DNA from: Acidobacteriota bacterium
GTDB taxonomy: Bacteria > Acidobacteriota > Terriglobia > Terriglobales > Acidobacteriaceae
Length of the DNA stretch: 64,000 bases
NCBI GenBank assembly: GCA_023410055.1
Contig: JAEYQK010000122.1
Span: 1-64,000 of the forward strand
Direction: 5' to 3'
Below are positions 50,981 to 58,834 of this stretch, one piece after another. The position numbers were made by a program, and so were the translations under genes. A model generated the notes under the pieces. The model was not told the DNA's origin. It did not search any database and saw nothing but the letters and a program-made list of their open reading frames with translations. The first letter of the stretch is position 1, and each line of letters opens with the position of its first letter.

Positions 50981-51409
50981 ATGGCGATGACAATGGGCAA
51001 TAACGGTGGCCCCGCGGCGGAGATGAATGTCACTCCGATGATTGATGTCCTACTCGTGCTGATCATCATCTTCATGGTGATCACGCCGATGCTGCCCAAC
51101 GGCCTGGAAGCCAAGGTGCCACAGTCGGACAAGAATCCGCCTGCTGAGACAACTCAACCACCTCGCGCCGTCGTCGTGCAAGTGATCGACAACGGGGCGA
51201 CTGCCACGCTGAAGATCAACAACGAAGACGTCGCCTGGGAAAACCTCGAAGGACGCCTCGTCGATATCTTCAAGACGCGCGCCGAACGCGTAGTCTTCGT
51301 TAGCGCCGCTACGACGCTAAGCTTCGATCAGGTCGCTCGCGTCATCGACAGCGCCCACGCCGCAGGAATCGCGAACGTCGGCCTGATAACCGAAAAGCTC
51401 GGCTCGTAA
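50981..51409 (+). CDS. exbD: ExbD/TolR-family biopolymer transport protein, orphan
   Basis: A 142-residue inner-membrane protein with one helix (about 20-41), containing the functional aspartate in MNVTPMIDVLLVLIIIF, and a periplasmic domain. It acts with ExbB and TonB to power outer-membrane receptors, or in Tol-type complexes. ACGAGGAGG precedes the ATG. No exbB or tonB gene is beside it, so its partners must be encoded elsewhere. It could support the TonB receptor at 4099-6315, though they are far apart. Confidence 0.9.
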   Translation: MAMTMGNNGGPAAEMNVTPMIDVLLVLIIIFMVITPMLPNGLEAKVPQSDKNPPAETTQPPRAVVVQVIDNGATATLKINNEDVAWENLEGRLVDIFKTRAERVVFVSAATTLSFDQVARVIDSAHAAGIANVGLITEKLGS

Positions 51410-51432
51410 CTATGATCGTTGACTCCGCTCGT

Positions 51433-51457
51433 GTAGGGACGGGGCTGTGCCCCGTCC
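51433..51457 (+). repeat. Dispersed palindrome, GGACGGGGC-type, copy B
   Basis: GGACGGGGC-TGT-GCCCCGTCC forms a perfect 9-bp hairpin between the convergent exbD and isomerase genes. It matches the element at 3726-3750 in reverse orientation with one difference. It has no T-tract. Confidence 0.65.
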
Positions 51458-51463
51458 TCCTAG

Positions 51464-52396
51464 CTAGCGCCACGTCCCGGCCACCAGCCCCATAATGTAC
51501 TTCCGGCCTTCGTCGTACTCCGCCGCCGAGCTGAGATGCTCAAGCATCAGCGGAACGTCGCGATCCAAGCGTGCTATCTCGTCAAGGTACGTGACGTAGT
51601 CAAGCCGGCCTGTGCCGGGAACCACTTCTTTGAAGTGAACGTTGTATTCGATTTCCCACTTTAGATCTTTCGCATGACACGAGACGATCCAAGGCCCAAG
51701 CTTCTGGAAGCATTCACGAATGAATGCCGCGTTGTCGTAGAACCGTCGCGGCGAATTGATGCCGTTACACACGTCGAGATGGACGGCGAATGGCTTTCGG
51801 TCCACGGCTTTGATTAACTGCAGATAGGAATCGGGGCCATCGGGGACGCTCCAGCCCATCATCTCGATCGTGAACCGGGTGCGCTTCGGCTTAACTTGAT
51901 CCAAGATGTGCCGGCAATTCGCTACCGTTTGCTCGAAAAACTCCGGCGTCAGATTCCCAGGGTGCGGGCCGAACCAGCTTCCTTTGTTGTACGAGCCAGC
52001 TATGTCCACGCAGCATCTCGCTCCGATCTCATCTGCCAGTGCGCACCTCTGAACGACGTAATCCAGATTCTCCTTCCTCTTCGCAGCGTCGGGATCGAGC
52101 ATATTGCGCCACGCGCCCACCTCGGCGATGATCACGTTTTCAGCGGCAAACTCCTGCTCGATCTCTCGAACGGTCTTGAGGTCCGACAATGATGCGAACT
52201 CCGGACAGTAAGCGGCACCGTAGCCCAGGCGGCGATGTTCACGAGCGAGGAGCGCAGGATCTTGAGTCTCGAGGAAAACTGGCCCGCCCAGTCGAATCCC
52301 TCGACGCGCACCGCCTTCTGAAGCAAAACCATCTACCGACGCCGCCAATGCACCCGCAACACCCAGCTTTATCGCCGTCCGCCTTGACATCTTCAT
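51464..52396 (-). CDS. Sugar-phosphate isomerase/epimerase-like TIM-barrel protein with Tat-type leader
   Basis: A 310-residue protein of the AP-endonuclease-2/xylose-isomerase-like TIM-barrel family. The N-terminus SRRTAIKLGVAGALAAS carries a twin-arginine motif and hydrophobic stretch, so export in folded form is likely. Metal-site candidates include the E in FTIEMMGW, the D in AVHLDVCNG, the H in VSCHAKDLKW and the E in LMLEHLSS, spaced as in the family. AGAGG lies 6 bases before the ATG. Substrate unknown. It follows the tannase-like gene on the same strand (61-base gap holding a 10-bp hairpin). Confidence 0.82.
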   Translation of the reverse strand: MKMSRRTAIKLGVAGALAASVDGFASEGGARRGIRLGGPVFLETQDPALLAREHRRLGYGAAYCPEFASLSDLKTVREIEQEFAAENVIIAEVGAWRNMLDPDAAKRKENLDYVVQRCALADEIGARCCVDIAGSYNKGSWFGPHPGNLTPEFFEQTVANCRHILDQVKPKRTRFTIEMMGWSVPDGPDSYLQLIKAVDRKPFAVHLDVCNGINSPRRFYDNAAFIRECFQKLGPWIVSCHAKDLKWEIEYNVHFKEVVPGTGRLDYVTYLDEIARLDRDVPLMLEHLSSAAEYDEGRKYIMGLVAGTWR

Positions 52397-52419
52397 CTGA
52401 CACCTCTCGCTCGAATACG

Positions 52420-52443
52420 GAGCGGACGCCGTAGCGTCCGCTC
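52420..52443. repeat. GAGCGGACGC / GCGTCCGCTC hairpin
   Basis: A perfect 10-bp stem with loop CGTA lies between two minus-strand genes. There is no T-tract on either strand, so it is probably another small dispersed palindrome or an RNA-processing hairpin. Confidence 0.6.
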
Positions 52444-52457
52444 ATTGTCCAAGTGGA

Positions 52458-53987
52458 CTACTTACTCGTGCATATGAAATTAGCCGCGTCATCAGTGCTT
52501 CCCGTCCCTTTGTACTTCGCAACTTTCGGATAAGCACAGATTGGGCGCGAGACTGGCTTCTGGTTCGGAGCAGTCGTGGCAATGATGCTTTCGGGCGCCT
52601 TCCCTGTGTCCACCCATTGGTCGATGACGGAAACCATATCCATCACGGTCGGCGCATCGCCGCCGCCGCAATGTCCCATCCCGGGAATCATGAAGAGCCG
52701 AACCGAATCCGCTTTCTTCGGCTCGATCTTGGCGATCATTGATTTATAGAAGGCAACCGTATTGGGTGCTGGAATTAGCCCATCAGACCAGCCGTGCGAG
52801 AGCAAAAGCTTGCCGCCGCCGGCGAAGAACTTGCCAAGCCCGTCGCTCGGGACATCGAGAATATCGCTGCCTGCCTTGAATGCGGGCGCGAGTTCCTTAT
52901 CGTAGTCATAGGACTTGAAATCCCACTGCGGATTATTGAAGACGATATCGCGGAAGTAGGAAGTAGCCACCGGGAACGGCTCCTTGCCTGACGTCAACGC
53001 CATCAGTTGCTGCTCACTGCCCGGTTGGAATCCGGCGAAAATCTGTTCGCCAGTGCGCGGGTTCTTCACGCCGCCATAGATTTCGCGCAATGCCGCAACT
53101 TGTGCGGCCGTGAGGCAATTGTCGCGGGATTCACCCTTGCACTGAATGGTTCCCGGGTCGAAGGCGCAGTCTTCCGGATCGCTGACGATACCATCCTTCA
53201 GGCCGTCCTTGTCGTCACATTGATCAATGAAAGCTTTGTGCGCCATCGTCATCTGAGGCGGGGTGAGCCTGCGCGCTTCGTCCTTCATCACCACATAGCC
53301 GGTCCACAAGGAGTCGATCATCAGCCCGACCATCGGATTCGCCGGAGCCATTGACGAAATACCGTCATAGTCAGCAGGGTAACGGTAACCTTCCATAAGG
53401 CCCTGCCTTCCGCCGGTCGAGCAACTGACCCACAACGACCGTTGCTCTTTGCGTCCGTAATACGCGGTGAGAATGACTTTCGCCTGTACGGTCATTTCAT
53501 GGATCGCGCGATAACCAAAATCGATCAGCTTCTCTTTATGGCCGACGGCGAACTTTGCATCCATGCCGCTGCCCACGTGACCGGTGTCCGTCGCCACGGT
53601 TGCATAACCCTTAGCCAACGGTTCCGCCAGGGCAGAGTAACTGATATTGCCGGCCCATATTCCGTTGCCGACGCCAACCAGCTTGCCGTTCCAGTTCTGA
53701 GCAGGCATCCAGACCTCAATCTTGATATCGGAATCTGGCGTTGGTGTAAGCGTAGCCGTCACCCGGCAAAACGCCGGTGCATTCTTGAAAACCGCGCCAG
53801 CGCCGGGTCCACCCATCATTGGCATCGGAGAAGTAAACGCGCCTGCGGCCACGACGGCAGCTGAAGTAATCTTTCCGCCCTTCAGCTCTAAAGATCCAAC
53901 ACTCTCACACGAAGCTGCGTTAACCCGCGGAACAAGGACGAGAATGCTGATCGTCACGGTCAGAACGAAGCGCGCAAAAGTACTCAT
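52458..53987 (-). CDS. Secreted tannase/feruloyl-esterase family protein
   Basis: A 509-residue secreted esterase with a signal peptide (about 1-24). The nucleophile lies in VSCSTGGRQG (the C-S-x-G-G-R-x-G motif of the family), with the acid in LLSHGWSDGLIP and the histidine in MIPGMGHCGGG. Cysteines beside the serine and the histidine fit the disulfide that links the active site in tannases. A calcium-loop-like segment (QCDDKDGLKDGIVSDPEDC) is also present. It probably releases phenolic acids from plant polymers or tannins. The substrate choice between gallate and ferulate esters is not determined. Confidence 0.9.
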   Translation of the reverse strand: MSTFARFVLTVTISILVLVPRVNAASCESVGSLELKGGKITSAAVVAAGAFTSPMPMMGGPGAGAVFKNAPAFCRVTATLTPTPDSDIKIEVWMPAQNWNGKLVGVGNGIWAGNISYSALAEPLAKGYATVATDTGHVGSGMDAKFAVGHKEKLIDFGYRAIHEMTVQAKVILTAYYGRKEQRSLWVSCSTGGRQGLMEGYRYPADYDGISSMAPANPMVGLMIDSLWTGYVVMKDEARRLTPPQMTMAHKAFIDQCDDKDGLKDGIVSDPEDCAFDPGTIQCKGESRDNCLTAAQVAALREIYGGVKNPRTGEQIFAGFQPGSEQQLMALTSGKEPFPVATSYFRDIVFNNPQWDFKSYDYDKELAPAFKAGSDILDVPSDGLGKFFAGGGKLLLSHGWSDGLIPAPNTVAFYKSMIAKIEPKKADSVRLFMIPGMGHCGGGDAPTVMDMVSVIDQWVDTGKAPESIIATTAPNQKPVSRPICAYPKVAKYKGTGSTDDAANFICTSK

Positions 53988-54262
53988 AACCTGTCATCTC
54001 CTTTGCCGAGAAAAGTCGGCCGATCGCCTGCTGGGATCAGAATGTAAGTGTCTGCCATTCTACTCTGGGTGGCGCGATTGTGGCGCGGTCGATCGAATAC
54101 AGAGACGGCAAGTACAGGATCAAACGACAGGCCAGTGCAGAGTGAAAGAACATGAGTTCACACATGACTTCCTTCGCCGAGTTCCCGGTGGTAGTGTAGG
54201 TGATCTGGTGCACAAATTATATGCAGGCTCCAGACGCACGACAGTGTCGATGGGAGGGACGA

Positions 54263-55255
54263 GTGTTTACGAAATTCATGAGCGCGGTGCTAGTTCTCGG
54301 CCTGGCGGGTTTGGCGCCAGCGGCTTCAGGTCAAAACGCAGGACCGGCGACATTACCACCCCAGAGGGCCGGCGCGCCGTCGGGAATGGGTGACTTCTTT
54401 CCGCCAAGGATGCAGAGCTTTCCGCTTTACGGAGACGGCGCGATTCCGAATTCCAAGCCGGGGCCAGACGAGGAATCAGCTGGCGGATTCATTCGCAAGG
54501 TGTCTCGTCCGCAGATCCAGGTTTATCTGCCCGCAAAGAGCAGAGCCACCGGTGCCAGCGTACTGGTCTTTCCTGGCGGCGGCTACTCCGGGCTCACGTT
54601 CGACAACGAGGGAACAGCGCAGGCGCAGTTCTTCGTAGACCACGGCATCGCGGCCTTCGTTGTGAAATATCGGATTCCCAGCGATCAGATCATGGAGGAC
54701 AAGTCGATCGGACCGCTGCAGGACGCGCAGCAGGCGATGCGGTTCGTCCGTCTGCACGCCGCGGAGTGGAACCTGGATCCGGCACGTATCGGCGCAATCG
54801 GTTTCTCGGCTGGCGGGCATTTGGCATCGACTCTGGCGACGCACTTCAACAAAGCCTACATTGATAATCCCGGCCAGATCAGTCTGCGCCCCGACTTCCT
54901 CATCACGGTCTATCCGGTCATCAGTATGGACGCGAAGATCACGCACATGGATTCGCGCAAGGCACTTCTCGGCACCAATCCGTCTGAAGATCAGGTGCGG
55001 CTGTTCTCGAATGAATTGCAGGTGACAAAGGATACGCCCCCGACACTGATACTTCACGCAGCCGATGATCGATTGGTCGATGTGGACAACAGTGTTGTCT
55101 TTTTTGAAGCACTGCGACGCGCAGGAGTACCGGTTGAAGCGCGGTTGTTCGAAAAGGGCCAGCACGGCTTCTTTCTGATGCCGCGGGACCGTTGGCAGGC
55201 ACCTATTCTGGACTGGCTGGCCTCGAGCGGGTGGTTGTATCCACGAGCGAAGTAG
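54263..55255 (+). CDS. Secreted alpha/beta hydrolase (BD-FAE/acetyl-xylan-esterase-like)
   Basis: A 330-residue exported esterase. The GTG at 54263 is chosen: GGGAGGG lies 4-5 bases upstream and the next residues form a signal peptide (FTKFMSAVLVLGLAGLAPAASG). The oxyanion block is VFPGGGYSGL, the nucleophile is in IGFSAGGHLAS, the acid in LHAADDRLVDVDNS and the histidine in KGQHGFFL. The closest kinds are carbohydrate or feruloyl esterases, so with the tannase-like gene it suggests degradation of plant polymers. It is divergent from that gene across 275 bases in which I see no clear operator. Confidence 0.87.
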   Translation: MFTKFMSAVLVLGLAGLAPAASGQNAGPATLPPQRAGAPSGMGDFFPPRMQSFPLYGDGAIPNSKPGPDEESAGGFIRKVSRPQIQVYLPAKSRATGASVLVFPGGGYSGLTFDNEGTAQAQFFVDHGIAAFVVKYRIPSDQIMEDKSIGPLQDAQQAMRFVRLHAAEWNLDPARIGAIGFSAGGHLASTLATHFNKAYIDNPGQISLRPDFLITVYPVISMDAKITHMDSRKALLGTNPSEDQVRLFSNELQVTKDTPPTLILHAADDRLVDVDNSVVFFEALRRAGVPVEARLFEKGQHGFFLMPRDRWQAPILDWLASSGWLYPRAK

Positions 55256-55274
55256 CGAGGGCTTGATGCCTGAA

Positions 55275-55303
55275 CCCACACAACGAAAACGACGTTGTGT
55301 GGG
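55275..55303. repeat. CCCACACAACG / CGTTGTGTGGG hairpin
   Basis: A perfect 11-bp stem with a 7-base loop lies 20 bases after the hydrolase stop. No T-tract follows. Its design (11-bp stem beginning CCCAC, 7-base loop, just after a stop codon) matches the hairpin at 50034-50062. Confidence 0.65.
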
Positions 55304-55419
55304 CAAAGTCGTGGAACTCAGCCGTGATTCGGCGTAAATTGCTGGTCATGTGGCTACTGAGGCCCAAGCCAAGGACGTATCGACTAAGGACGAAACACAG
55401 ACCGCGACTGTTGCTGGCG

Positions 55420-55803
55420 ATGATGCACGCACTCGCGGGTATTGGCGCGAGCATCTCGTTTGAGGGTTCTCTTTCTCATACCGAATTATTCACGCTCGAG
55501 GGCGCGACCTTTGAAGAAACTGAGCTCTTGCGCAGGGGAACGATTGCGCCACGAATGGATTGTCTGGTGTTGCCGTTAACACTCGCGACTGTATCGGCCA
55601 TAGAGAAAGCCATCGTTTCCAAGATTGCGTTTCACGGTTATAGGGGGATCGTTCACGTCCAAATTGAGAAGCAGGGTGCTCTTGCATTCGCTGCATACGA
55701 CCACTTTCACGAAGACTGTGTTATCGCGTACCCAGCAGTGCCAGTCGCTTTGCTTGAATCGCTCGTTGAGAACAAAGTGTTGTATTCGTACGAAGCTGCA
55801 TAG
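55420..55803 (+). CDS. Hypothetical protein
   Basis: A 127-residue frame with protein-like composition (hydrophobic blocks LVLPLTLATVSAIEKAI and GIVHVQIEKQGALAFAAYDHF, and an ordinary acidic/basic balance) but no family I recognise. Starts are poor: ATG 55420 or 55423, neither with a Shine-Dalgarno. A second frame, GTG 55350 to TGA 55463, encodes a hydrophilic 37-residue peptide that ends inside this one; the two could be the halves of one gene broken by a frameshift near 55460. No signal peptide. Unknown function. Confidence 0.5.
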   Translation: MMHALAGIGASISFEGSLSHTELFTLEGATFEETELLRRGTIAPRMDCLVLPLTLATVSAIEKAIVSKIAFHGYRGIVHVQIEKQGALAFAAYDHFHEDCVIAYPAVPVALLESLVENKVLYSYEAA

Positions 55804-55910
55804 CTGACGGAATCTCCCCATACACTCACGGTGTGGGATCGGTAGAGGCAGTGAAAGCTCGTCGATTCAATTCTTGCTCTCGTCCCCAATAAGCCGTTAC
55901 TGTGTCCAGC

Positions 55911-56969
55911 ATGAGCTTTCCCAGACGCGTATCGCTGACCCTCACCAACTTCTGCAACCTGCGTTGCCGCATGTGCGGACAGTGGAGCGAGAACGGCTAT
56001 ATCCGCCGCTCCGGCGCTGAAGTCGCGCCCATGCCGCTCTCCGAATGGAAGCGTCTGGTCGACGAGATGGCTGGTAACGGAGTCACATGGGTACTCATCC
56101 GTGGCGGCGAACCGTTTCTCTATCCGGGAATCATCGAACTGCTCGAGTACCTGCAAAGCAAGGGACTTCGCACCTCCGTCGATACCAACGCATCGATGCT
56201 CAAGCAATACGCTGCCGATCTCGTGCGCCTCGGCGACGTCCACATCACCATCTCGGTCGACGGCCCTGAGCCGATCCACGACGCTGTGCGCGGCGTGAAA
56301 GGCTCTTTCCGTCGCATCGCGGACGGTCTCGCGGCTCTGCGTGAGTTTGAGCGGAGCAGCGGCAAGTATGTCGACCGCTCCATCTGCTTCACGATCAGCC
56401 GATATTCGCTCGCCGGACTCGGCGATATGCCCGATGTCGCGCGCCGGCTCGGCGTTCCCACGATTCTGATTGCGCCTTACTATTACTTCTCCGAAGCCGT
56501 GGGGAAACAATACGAAGCGGAACTTCGCGAACTCGGTTGCGACGGCTACACGTGGCGCGGATTCCAGCACGAAGATTCCGGTGTCGACATCGACGAATTC
56601 CTGCGCCAGCTTCGTCGCTTCCGTCAGAGCCTCGGTTCCGTGAGTCTCTATCCGTTCATGGATTTCAACGAGGACCAATACCGCACATGGTTTACGGATC
56701 CCAGCACTCCCGTTGGCTCGACCGAATGCTGGAGCATCGACGGGCTCGTCGACATACAGCCAAACGGCGACGCGAACTTCTGCGTCGACTTTCCTGACTA
56801 CTCGATTGGCAACGTCAAGGAGTCAACTATCGCCGAACTATGGAACGGCGAACGCGCAGCCAGGTTCCGCGAAGCCCGTCGCAAGAAACCTCTCGCTGTT
56901 TGCCACCGCTGCGGAGCAAAATTCATGTGCGCAAAACGGGACAGCGATCGAAGAGTCATTTGGGAATAG
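55911..56969 (+). CDS. Radical SAM/SPASM-domain protein
   Basis: A 352-residue radical SAM enzyme. The cluster motif is C15-x3-C19-x2-C22 (CNLRCRMC) near the N-terminus, followed by RGGEPFLYPGI and SVDGPEPIHDAVRG. The C-terminal SPASM-like region has several cysteines (TECWS, FCVDF, CHRCGAKFMC) that could bind extra iron-sulfur clusters. Such proteins modify peptides or activate enzymes. No precursor peptide was recognised nearby. Start is ATG 55911 or GTG 55902. Monocistronic. Confidence 0.87.
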   Translation: MSFPRRVSLTLTNFCNLRCRMCGQWSENGYIRRSGAEVAPMPLSEWKRLVDEMAGNGVTWVLIRGGEPFLYPGIIELLEYLQSKGLRTSVDTNASMLKQYAADLVRLGDVHITISVDGPEPIHDAVRGVKGSFRRIADGLAALREFERSSGKYVDRSICFTISRYSLAGLGDMPDVARRLGVPTILIAPYYYFSEAVGKQYEAELRELGCDGYTWRGFQHEDSGVDIDEFLRQLRRFRQSLGSVSLYPFMDFNEDQYRTWFTDPSTPVGSTECWSIDGLVDIQPNGDANFCVDFPDYSIGNVKESTIAELWNGERAARFREARRKKPLAVCHRCGAKFMCAKRDSDRRVIWE

Positions 56970-57140
56970 CGGCAGAAGTCTCAAGTAACAAGTCAATGTC
57001 CTGAGACTGAAGTTGCATTCGGAGTTGCCGCGCGGAGTTGTTCCAGTTAGCGTTGTGTCTGTTGCCAATCAGACGTGTTTCTCTTGACCGAGTCCGGCGC
57101 ATTCGGGTCGGCGTAAAAGCATTGAGAGATATGAAAACAA
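56970..57140. other. Non-coding gap between the radical SAM gene and the tRNA-Pro fragment
   Basis: I see no gene, RNA or repeat in these 171 bases. Confidence 0.4.
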
Positions 57141-57185
<45 letters not shown>

Positions 57186-57445
57186 ACAAAGGAAATCAGC
57201 CAAGGTGTTGATTTTTGAATCCATGTGAGTGGTGCTTCAACCGTACAAACTCACGTCATTCTTGCTCTTCGCTCCCATTCATTTTCTTATGGGTGCCCCG
57301 GAATGGGCGCCCCAACCCCACCCCCAAGATCATTGCTTGCGCTTCCGGCCCCGTATTGAAAGCCGTTGTCTCTCTCGCTCAGTTGTACCGAGATTACCGA
57401 AATGTGATTCTCTATTTTCTGCGCGGCGAAACATGCATCATCGGA
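57186..57445. other. Non-coding gap after the tRNA-Pro fragment
   Basis: These 260 bases between the tRNA fragment and the efflux channel gene contain no recognisable integrase piece, gene or terminator. A chance frame exists on the plus strand. Confidence 0.4.
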
Positions 57446-58834
57446 TTACTGTTTCCATCCCCCACCGAGGGCTTTGTAAAGAGTCAACAACGACTGCAGT
57501 TCATTCCCACGCGCCTGCACCAGTCCTTGTTCCGCGCTAAACAGTGAGCGCTGCGCATCAAGCACTTCGTAATATGCGGTAATTCCCGCCTGGTATCGCT
57601 CCGTACTCAACTGCACACTTTCCCGCAGATCCCTCACGGAACTTTCCTGGCGAGCACGGACCTCGCGCAGTTTCTCGTAGCCGGTTAGTGCATCCGATAC
57701 TTCGCCAACCGCGCTCTGAATCGCCTTTTGATAGGCGAGCACCGCTTGTCGCTGTTGAGATTCGGTTACGCGCAGGTTATTACGCAGCCGACCGGCGTTG
57801 AAGATTGGCTGGGTAATGTTCGCGGCGTACGACCACACCCCGAACTGAGTCGGGGTCCCGGATCCAGTGCTCGTGGCTCGCCCGAACGCTCCTCCGGCCG
57901 AACCAGTCAGGGTAATCGATGGAAAGAAAGCGGCCCGGGCAACACCGATTTCGGCGTTGGCTGCAATCAAGTTCTGTTCGGCAGCGCGAATATCAGGACG
58001 CCGCTCGAGCAGCGCCGAAGGCAATCCCGCGGGTACCTGCGGCGGCATATACTGCTCTGCCAGCAACTGCCCGCGGCGGATGGAGTCGGGCAACCTACCC
58101 GCCAGTAGGTTCAGAGCGTTCTCTGTCTGGGCAATCTGGCGCTCCAGGTCGGGAATCTGCGCATTGGCCGCATCCAACACCTGTTGAGCCTGCAAAACTT
58201 CCACGCGAGTTGCTGTGCCATGTTGCAGCCGCAATTGCGTCAAGCGCAACGATTCTTCTTGTGCCTTGACCGTGTTTCTTGCTACTTCCAGTTGAGCATC
58301 AAGGGTCAGCAGTTGAAAGTAGTCTGCGGCAACATCGGCAACCAGTGTCAGAATGACGTTCTGCCGGGCATCTTCGGTTGCCAGCAGTTGTGCCCGGCTC
58401 GCCTCGTTTGCTTTGCGAAGACCGCCGAAAAGATCGAGCTGAAAAACCGCATCTGGCGCCACGGTAAAAAAGTTGGATTTGACCGTGGGATCGTTCTTGG
58501 CGCTGCTTGCCGTCGCGTTGCCAATGACGTCCGGATACTGCGCCGAACGGGTAATTCCGAGCTGTGCACGGGCGGCGGTAACACGTTCGACCGCCAGCCG
58601 CAGGTCGTAATTGTTTTGCAGACTGGTACGGATCAGTTCCTGCAGAGCCGTATCTCTAAAGACCTCCCACCAGGGCAGGTCGGCAATGCTGGCTGCCCGC
58701 TGCTCCGCCGGTGCAGATGCGCCACGGAACTCGGGCGGCACCGGGGTTGGCGGTCGGCGATACTTGGGGCCGACGGTGCAGGATGCCAGTGCTAACGTGC
58801 CCAGCACACAACAACACGCGAGGATTCTCTTCAT
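57446..58834 (-). CDS. NodT-type outer-membrane efflux lipoprotein, system 3
   Basis: A 462-residue outer-membrane factor with lipobox LASC (C19) and the NodT opening VGPKYRRPPTPVPPEF. Two OEP repeats with long coiled coils follow (about 60-240 and 255-455), including the ERRPDIRAAEQNL block. It forms the outer-membrane duct of the pump encoded just upstream on the same strand and overlaps that gene by ATGA (58831-58834). Last gene of adaptor-pump-channel. Confidence 0.92.
   Translation of the reverse strand: MKRILACCCVLGTLALASCTVGPKYRRPPTPVPPEFRGASAPAEQRAASIADLPWWEVFRDTALQELIRTSLQNNYDLRLAVERVTAARAQLGITRSAQYPDVIGNATASSAKNDPTVKSNFFTVAPDAVFQLDLFGGLRKANEASRAQLLATEDARQNVILTLVADVAADYFQLLTLDAQLEVARNTVKAQEESLRLTQLRLQHGTATRVEVLQAQQVLDAANAQIPDLERQIAQTENALNLLAGRLPDSIRRGQLLAEQYMPPQVPAGLPSALLERRPDIRAAEQNLIAANAEIGVARAAFFPSITLTGSAGGAFGRATSTGSGTPTQFGVWSYAANITQPIFNAGRLRNNLRVTESQQRQAVLAYQKAIQSAVGEVSDALTGYEKLREVRARQESSVRDLRESVQLSTERYQAGITAYYEVLDAQRSLFSAEQGLVQARGNELQSLLTLYKALGGGWKQ

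Noticed and set aside
57215..57547. A 110-codon plus-strand frame after the tRNA-Pro fragment, considered as an integrase remnant
   Set aside because: No tyrosine-recombinase motifs in either frame, and it overlaps the end of the efflux channel gene on the other strand.
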